Shown piece after piece: positions 6,305 to 6,473 of a stretch of 6,473 nt of DNA. The stretch covers positions 1-6,473 of the forward strand of contig JAGOBX010000204.1 of the NCBI GenBank assembly GCA_017999075.1, written 5' to 3'. A program made the position numbers and the translations under genes. Within the stretch, counting starts at the first letter, position 1; every line of letters begins with the position of its first letter. The stretch comes from Candidatus Babelota bacterium. GTDB taxonomy: Bacteria > JAGOBX01. The notes below the pieces were generated by a model. The model worked only from the letters and a program-made list of their open reading frames with translations, made no database searches and was not told the origin of the DNA.

Positions 6305-6473
6305 AATATTGTGCGCAGGCGAAAGCATAATAGATTTTGTTTCACTTGAAAACGGAAAAAGCCTTGAGGAAACTGTTTTATTTTCAAAACAATCAGGAGG
6401 GTCAAGTTCAAATGTTGCTGTTGGACTTGCCCGTCTTGACATACCTGCAGCTTTTACCGGAATAATAGCTGTC
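6297..6473 (+). CDS. PfkB-family carbohydrate kinase (fructokinase/ribokinase type), 3' partial
   Basis: Only the first 59 residues are present; the frame runs off the right edge. The N-terminus MNKILCAGESIIDFV matches the opening strand of PfkB kinases, with GE-IID placing the conserved acidic substrate-binding residue at Asp13. SGGSSSNVAVGLARLDIPAAFTG (33-55) is the family's GG-x-N-VA-xLARLG signature near the sugar site. Known: these enzymes phosphorylate sugars or nucleosides with ATP. The spacing and NVAVGLARL wording resemble fructokinase-like members, but the C-terminal GAGD catalytic and anion-hole motif lies beyond the window, so substrate cannot be set. The ATG overlaps the end of the lipoprotein gene by eight bases, implying coupled translation, and there is no clear ribosome site. 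Alternative TTG codons upstream in frame are less likely because the strand begins right at this ATG. Confidence 0.92.
   Translation, partial: MNKILCAGESIIDFVSLENGKSLEETVLFSKQSGGSSSNVAVGLARLDIPAAFTGIIAV

Noticed and set aside
1-6473. Search for tRNA, CRISPR repeats, transposase genes, terminal repeats and riboswitch-like leaders.
   Set aside because: None seen: gaps are 108 bp or shorter, there are no regularly spaced repeats, and no gene resembles a transposase, integrase or phage protein.

Overview
The window is a roughly 30% GC stretch of bacterial chromosome with every gene on the + strand, packed tightly (one 31-nt overlap, one 8-nt overlap, one 11-nt gap). It appears to come from a Gram-negative, probably fermentative bacterium. 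It encodes an outer-membrane barrel of the PorV/PorQ (UPF0164) type, a surface protein with a FlgD-like / type IX-like C-terminal domain, a LolA-like periplasmic protein and a lipoprotein. Such sets are typical of the FCB superphylum, Elusimicrobiota, Cloacimonadota and Spirochaetota. The sequence alone does not let me choose among these; low-GC Elusimicrobiota or a related lineage is my guess, not a finding.

Layout. Positions 1-595: 3' end of a large exported protein ending in a beta-sandwich and a FlgD-like sorting/anchoring domain. Positions 565-1863: PorV/PorQ-like barrel with a lysine/asparagine-rich linker and a C-terminal TPR pair, starting inside the previous gene. Positions 1864-1971: 108-bp leader with a possible promoter and an orphan Shine-Dalgarno. 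Positions 1972-2673: exported LolA-like protein. Positions 2685-4787: amylo-alpha-1,6-glucosidase (glycogen debranching enzyme type). Positions 4788-4885: very AT-rich intergenic region with a possible promoter. Positions 4886-5902: aspartate-semialdehyde dehydrogenase (asd). Positions 5927-6304: small putative lipoprotein. Positions 6297-6473: 5' end of a PfkB-family sugar kinase.

How the genes may work together. The first two genes form a plausible cargo/outer-membrane partner pair: the first carries the kind of C-terminal domain that PorV-type proteins handle in type IX secretion, and the two reading frames overlap. The debranching enzyme (storage glucan breakdown) and the partial sugar kinase both belong to carbohydrate catabolism, while asd feeds the lysine/DAP, threonine and methionine branches. 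These look like housekeeping genes placed side by side rather than one pathway.

I found no mobile element, CRISPR array, tRNA, rRNA, riboswitch or convincing hairpin terminator. No undescribed multi-gene system is evident. The most notable signals are the overlapping sorting-domain/PorV-like pair, the barrel-TPR fusion, and a strong excess of the tetranucleotide CCGG (30 by eye, against none seen for GGCC).
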